Shown here one piece after another: positions 13,215 through 16,709 of a stretch of 16,709 nucleotides of DNA (the stretch's first letter is position 1; every line of letters starts with the position of its first letter). A model generated the notes under the pieces. It was given only the letters and a program-made list of their open reading frames with translations. It did not search any database and was not told the origin of the DNA. Source of the DNA: JAJPJX01 sp964568355 (GTDB lineage Bacteria > Acidobacteriota > Terriglobia > Bryobacterales > Bryobacteraceae); NCBI GenBank assembly GCA_964568355.1, contig CAZMRK010000136.1, forward strand, positions 1 through 16,709. The letters run 5' to 3'. Both the position numbers and the translations under genes were made by a program.

Positions 13215-14288
13215 ATGGCAAAGCTCGAAGTGGAAACCCGACCCGAAGCGGCTCTACCCCCTCCGCCGGCTCCTGCACTGTCAACACACCTTTCCGGCGC
13301 CCGCAAAGCCGCCGTGCTGCTGGTGACACTGGGAGAAGAGACGAGTGCGGATCTACTGCGCCACCTGACCGAAGACGAGGTACAACAGGTCAGCCGAGAG
13401 GTGGCGCGCGTGGGTTCGGTGCCTCCCGAACAGGCGGAGGCGGTGCTTGAAGAGTATTACCAGATCACCCTCGCCGGTCAATATGTCCTCAAAGGCGGAA
13501 TGGAATACGCCAAGAAGATGCTGTTGGGGGCCTTTGGACCGGAAACGGCCAAGCGACTGCTGGAGCGTCTGAGCAAGACGTTGGGAGCCGAAGCAGCCAA
13601 CTTCGATGCTCTGCAAAAGGCTGACCCGCAGCAACTGGCCAAGTTCGTGCACAGCGAACATCCGCAAACCATTGCGCTGATCCTTTCCCACCTCATCCCG
13701 CCGCAGGCCGCCTCACTGCTGGGTTCGTTACCCCCGAATATGCGTTCCGACGTAGTTCGCCGCATGGCCAATCTGGATCAGATTTCCCCGGAGATTGTCA
13801 GCCGCATCGCCTCGGTGATCGGGCAAAAAATCAAAGACCTGGGCGAGTTCAGCCGCGAATCGTATGGAGGCGTGCGCGCGGTGGCAGAGATGCTGAACCG
13901 CATGGATGGAAATGAATGCGAAGAGATTCTGACCAATATCGCCGAGGACGATCCCGCGCTCGCTGAGACAATCCGGCAGTTGCGGTTCGTATTCGAGGAC
14001 TTCCTGATGGTCGATTCCACGAGCATGAAAGCTCTGCTTGCGCAGACCGACCGCAAGGTGCTGACCCTGGCGTTAAAAGGCGTCAGCCCCGAGTTGAAGC
14101 GCCAGTTCGTGCAAGCCATGTCCACTCGCGGCGCCGAGATGCTCAACGAAGACATCGAGGCGCTGGGCGCGGTTCGCATCAAAGACGTGGAGGCGGCGCA
14201 GCAGCAGATTATCGCTACCGCGCGCCGGTTACAGGCGGAAGGGCAGCTCAGCCTGCGGGGATCGGGCAACGATCAGTATGTCGTGTAG
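13215..14288 (+). CDS. fliG: Flagellar motor switch protein FliG
   Basis: 357 residues, about 20-25 longer than enteric FliG because of a Pro/Ala-rich N-terminal extension (residues 1-25). The N-domain begins at LSGARKAAVLLVTLGEE. The middle domain carries the conserved EHPQTIALILSHL motif (148-160), which contacts FliM. The C-terminal torque domain has LRFVFEDFLMVDSTSMKALL, the KVLTLALKGV helix and MSTRGAEMLNEDIEALG with charged residues for MotA contact. FliG couples MotA motion to ring rotation and binds the FliF tail, encoded just upstream. Its 3' end overlaps the fliH start by eleven bases. Confidence 0.95.
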   Translation: MAKLEVETRPEAALPPPPAPALSTHLSGARKAAVLLVTLGEETSADLLRHLTEDEVQQVSREVARVGSVPPEQAEAVLEEYYQITLAGQYVLKGGMEYAKKMLLGAFGPETAKRLLERLSKTLGAEAANFDALQKADPQQLAKFVHSEHPQTIALILSHLIPPQAASLLGSLPPNMRSDVVRRMANLDQISPEIVSRIASVIGQKIKDLGEFSRESYGGVRAVAEMLNRMDGNECEEILTNIAEDDPALAETIRQLRFVFEDFLMVDSTSMKALLAQTDRKVLTLALKGVSPELKRQFVQAMSTRGAEMLNEDIEALGAVRIKDVEAAQQQIIATARRLQAEGQLSLRGSGNDQYVV

Positions 14289-14970
14289 GATCGTGCGAAA
14301 TCCGAACCTGGCGCACCCCGTAGCATGGGGGCAATACCGGAGCGCGCCGGCTTCGAGCCCAGCGATTGAACCGGTTGTACAATCGGCCGACGAGCCGGAG
14401 GTCAATCCCCTGGCGGAAGAACTTCTGCAAGCGCGAGAGCGCATCGCGCAGTTGCAGCAGATGCTGGAGCAGCGAGCCCGCGAAGCGCACCAGGCCGGCA
14501 TCCGGGAGGGCGAAGCGGCCGCCAGGCGGCAGGCGGCTGGGGAGGTTGCGGCCATCCGGGAGCAGGTGGACCGCGTGGTGGCCGAACTGGCCCAGGTCCG
14601 CTCGCAGCTTTTTCACCAGGCCGAAGGGGATCTGGTGCGGCTTTCCCTGGAGATTGCCCGGCGCATCGTGCACAGGGAACTGCGCGCGGAGCCTGAGGCC
14701 GTTCATGCCCTGGTCCGGCATGCACTGGAGAAGGTACAAGGGCAGGAGACCTATCGCGTGCGCGCGCATCCGGACGAGGCCACCCGCCTGCGCGGGGCGT
14801 TGGAAAATCTGGGACAGGGGCAGTTGGAAGTAACGGGCGATGCTTCCCTGAGACCGGGGGCGATTCTTTTTGAAACCAGCCGCGGCGATCTGGATGCCTC
14901 CATCGAGACCCAGTTCCGGGAGATCGAGCGCGGCCTGGCGGATCGGCTGGAAAGGCGGAGCAAAGCGTGA
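14278..14970 (+). CDS. fliH: Flagellar export ATPase regulator FliH
   Basis: 230 residues, normal for FliH. The first 45 residues are variable. Then comes a long coiled coil (about 45-110) with LQQMLEQRAREAHQAGIREG and a Gly-rich-flanked charged helix. The C-terminal domain includes LVRLSLEIARRIVHRELRAE and RPGAILFETSRGDLDASIET, typical of the FliH/HrpE/SctL family. It ends in a helix with FREIERGLADRLERR. FliH dimers bind FliI and link it to the C ring and export gate. The ATG lies inside the end of fliG and the stop overlaps the fliI start (GTGA). Confidence 0.88.
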   Translation: MSCRIVRNPNLAHPVAWGQYRSAPASSPAIEPVVQSADEPEVNPLAEELLQARERIAQLQQMLEQRAREAHQAGIREGEAAARRQAAGEVAAIREQVDRVVAELAQVRSQLFHQAEGDLVRLSLEIARRIVHRELRAEPEAVHALVRHALEKVQGQETYRVRAHPDEATRLRGALENLGQGQLEVTGDASLRPGAILFETSRGDLDASIETQFREIERGLADRLERRSKA

Positions 14971-16289
14971 GCGGCGCCATCGATTTCGGCCCCTATCTCC
15001 GGGAAGTACAGGAGCGCGAATTGCTGCCCTGGACCGGCGCGGTAGTGGAGCTGGTGGGACTGCTGGTCGAATCCCGCGGTCCGGCGGTGGCGGTGGGGGA
15101 TTTTTGCGAGATCCAGACCGGAAGCGGACGGCAGATCCGTACGCAGGTCATCGGATTTCGCAACGGCCATGTACTGGCCATGCCTCTCGAAGAACTCGAA
15201 GGCGTACAACTGGGCGATCCGGTCCTGGCGCGGCGGGAACAGGGGCGGGTGCGCGTAGGGCCGGACCTGCTCGGGCGGGTCCTGGACGGCTTCGGCAACC
15301 CCATGGACGGGGGGCCGGAGATCCGGGCTACGGATTCCTATGAGTTGGACAAAGAGCCTCCCGGACCGCTCGAAAGGGAGCATATCGTTCAACCCTTGAC
15401 CACGGGGATTCGGGCCATCGATGCTTTACTGACCTGCGGGCTTGGGCAGCGGATCGGCATCTTTGGCGGCAGCGGGGTGGGGAAAAGCACGCTGCTGGGA
15501 TCTATGGTGCGGCACAACTCCGCCGACGTCTGTGTGGTGGGGCTGGTAGGGGAACGCAACCGCGAGGTGCGCGATTTTGTGGAGCACGAACTGGGGCCGG
15601 AAGGCATGCGCCGCTCGGTACTGGTGGTTTCGACTTCGGATCGTCCCGCACCGCTGCGTGTTCGCGCCTGCTTCGTGACCCTGGCGGTGGCGGAATACTT
15701 CCGCGACCAGGGCGCCAATGTGCTGCTGGTCATGGATTCGGTAACACGCCTGGCGCTGGCTCAGCGCGAGATCGGTCTCGCGGCCGGCGAACCTCCCAGC
15801 CAGAAAGGCTATACGCCTTCGGTCTTTCACTTGCTGCCGCGCATCTTCGAACGGGCGGGCCGGTTCCAGAGAGGCTCGATCACCGGGTTCTTCACCGTTC
15901 TGGTCGAGGGCGACGATTTTAACGAGCCGATCGCCGACGCGGTGCGGTCGATCCTGGACGGGCACATCATCCTCTCGCGCCAACTGGCGTCTTCCGGCCA
16001 CTATCCGGCGATCGACATACTGCCCTCGCTCAGCCGTCTCAGTTCCAAGCTGGCCGATTCGGAACAGCGCGGCGCGGCGCGCAAATTGCGAGAAGCCATG
16101 GCGGCCTATGAGCAGTCGCGCGACCTGATCGAACTGGGCGCTTACGTTTCGGGCTCGAATCCACGGCTGGATGCAGCAATTCGCACGCAGGCCCAAATCC
16201 AGGACTTTTTGTGCCAGGAGCCGTGCGCCCGAACAGCGCTGGAGGAGACGCAGCGGCGGCTGACCGAAATCGCCGGCCAACTCGGTTGA
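14967..16289 (+). CDS. fliI: Flagellar export ATPase FliI
   Basis: 440 residues from a GTG start overlapping the fliH stop. Visible motifs are Walker A GGSGVGKST (167-175), the catalytic-Glu region GERNREV (195-201), Walker B VLLVMDSVTR (252-261), and the C-terminal LSRLSSKLADSEQRGAARKL and HYPAIDILPS segments. These define an F1-beta-like hexameric ATPase. The N-terminal domain is shorter than in enterics (457 residues), and the fold otherwise looks intact. FliI with FliH and FliJ powers or facilitates unfolding and export of rod, hook and filament subunits. The operon order fliG-fliH-fliI-fliJ supports the flagellar rather than the virulence (SctN) version. Confidence 0.95.
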   Translation: MSGAIDFGPYLREVQERELLPWTGAVVELVGLLVESRGPAVAVGDFCEIQTGSGRQIRTQVIGFRNGHVLAMPLEELEGVQLGDPVLARREQGRVRVGPDLLGRVLDGFGNPMDGGPEIRATDSYELDKEPPGPLEREHIVQPLTTGIRAIDALLTCGLGQRIGIFGGSGVGKSTLLGSMVRHNSADVCVVGLVGERNREVRDFVEHELGPEGMRRSVLVVSTSDRPAPLRVRACFVTLAVAEYFRDQGANVLLVMDSVTRLALAQREIGLAAGEPPSQKGYTPSVFHLLPRIFERAGRFQRGSITGFFTVLVEGDDFNEPIADAVRSILDGHIILSRQLASSGHYPAIDILPSLSRLSSKLADSEQRGAARKLREAMAAYEQSRDLIELGAYVSGSNPRLDAAIRTQAQIQDFLCQEPCARTALEETQRRLTEIAGQLG

Positions 16290-16296
16290 GGGATAC

Positions 16297-16709
16297 GTGG
16301 GACCTTTCCGATTCCACCTCGAAAAAGTTCTCGGCTGGCAGCGCATGCAAACCGAACTGGAGGAAGCCCGTACGCGGCAGCAGAGCGCGGCGTTAGCCGC
16401 GACCAGAACAGCGCTCGCGCGGCTCGAAACGGCGCGGGGCGAGGCCGGGCGTGAGATTGTGCAAGCTGCGGCGTGTTCGCCCGGGGATCTGGCGACGCTG
16501 GCGGGATACCGGAGGGGGCTGATTTTGCGGAAGCAAAGCTTGCGGGCGCAGGAGCAGGAAGGCGAGCGGCGCCTGGCCGAGCAGCGCCAAAGATGGATGG
16601 AGGCTCGGCGGAAATGCCGGCTTCTGGAAAAGCTGAAGGAGCGGCGGCAAGCCGAACATGCACTGCTGGTGAACCGCGAACTCGACGCCATTGCCGGCGA
16701 GATGTTTCT
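16297..16709 (+). CDS. fliJ: Flagellar export protein FliJ (3' end beyond window)
   Basis: The GTG at 16297 follows GAGGGA, and the open frame reaches the window edge after 137 codons, near the usual FliJ length (about 147). The protein begins GPFRFHLEKVLGWQRMQTEL, the family's typical Phe-x-Phe-x-Leu-x-x-Val-Leu opening. It then continues as an almost uninterrupted charged coiled coil rich in Arg, Glu, Gln and Leu (RLAEQRQRWMEARRK; LEKLKERRQAEH). FliJ sits in the centre of the FliI ring, resembles the F1 gamma subunit and contacts FlhA. It starts seven bases after the fliI stop. The C-terminus is not visible. Confidence 0.88.
   Translation, partial: MGPFRFHLEKVLGWQRMQTELEEARTRQQSAALAATRTALARLETARGEAGREIVQAAACSPGDLATLAGYRRGLILRKQSLRAQEQEGERRLAEQRQRWMEARRKCRLLEKLKERRQAEHALLVNRELDAIAGEMF

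Noticed and set aside
15426..16691. Long minus-strand open frame (421 codons) opposite fliI and fliJ
   Set aside because: fliI has complete Walker motifs on the plus strand. The minus reading is Ser/Arg/Cys-rich with no family features, so it is an antisense shadow.

Overview
The window is a flagellar and motility gene cluster with high G+C (about 60% by eye). Almost every gene is on the + strand. No mobile elements, rRNA/tRNA genes or CRISPR arrays are visible. The gene mix (flgM, an flgN-like gene, flgK, flgL, a cheY/cheX pair, fliM, flbD-motA-motB, fliW-fliD, flgB-flgC-fliE-fliF-fliG-fliH-fliI-fliJ) points to a free-swimming Gram-negative-type bacterium outside the enteric group. FlbD, FliW and CheX together argue against an enterobacterium. 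An Acidobacteriota (Bryobacterales/Solibacter-like) origin is my best guess, but it rests on gene content and general resemblance only.

Layout. (1) 1-222: the N-terminal part of a minus-strand gene with a degenerate receiver look, divergent from the cluster. (2) 298-3509: flgM, flgN-like, flgK and flgL, the late control and hook-filament junction module, behind a sigma-28-like promoter. (3) 3514-3548 is a strong hairpin, followed by cheY and cheX (3582-4493), a small response-regulator/phosphatase pair directly upstream of the switch gene fliM (4587-5567, TTG start, own sigma-28-like promoter). (4) 5513-5971: an unrecognised minus-strand gene running head-on into the 3' end of fliM. (5) 6076-7990: flbD-motA-motB, the stator unit. 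(6) 8099-10319: fliW, fliD and a small FliT-like helical protein, ended by a clear intrinsic terminator at 10341-10376. (7) 10449-16709: the rod/MS-ring/export operon flgB-flgC-fliE-fliF-fliG-fliH-fliI-fliJ with very tight or overlapping junctions; fliJ is cut by the window edge.

How it works together. FliE, FlgB, FlgC, FliF, FliG and FliM build the rod, MS ring and switch. FliH, FliI and FliJ make the export ATPase complex. MotA and MotB supply ion-driven torque. FlgK, FlgL and FliD, with likely chaperones (FlgN-like, FliT-like), form the hook-filament junction and cap. FlgM restrains sigma-28 until the hook is complete, and FliW probably links flagellin level to translation. CheY-P would bind the FliM N-terminus and CheX would dephosphorylate it. 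A recurring GCCGATAA-type element, with a 16-base gap to the best -35 candidate where one exists, precedes flgM, cheY, fliM, flbD and fliD. This suggests several units are sigma-28 dependent. Flagellin, fliS, csrA, sigma-28 itself, hook, outer-ring and FlhA/FlhB genes are not in the window.
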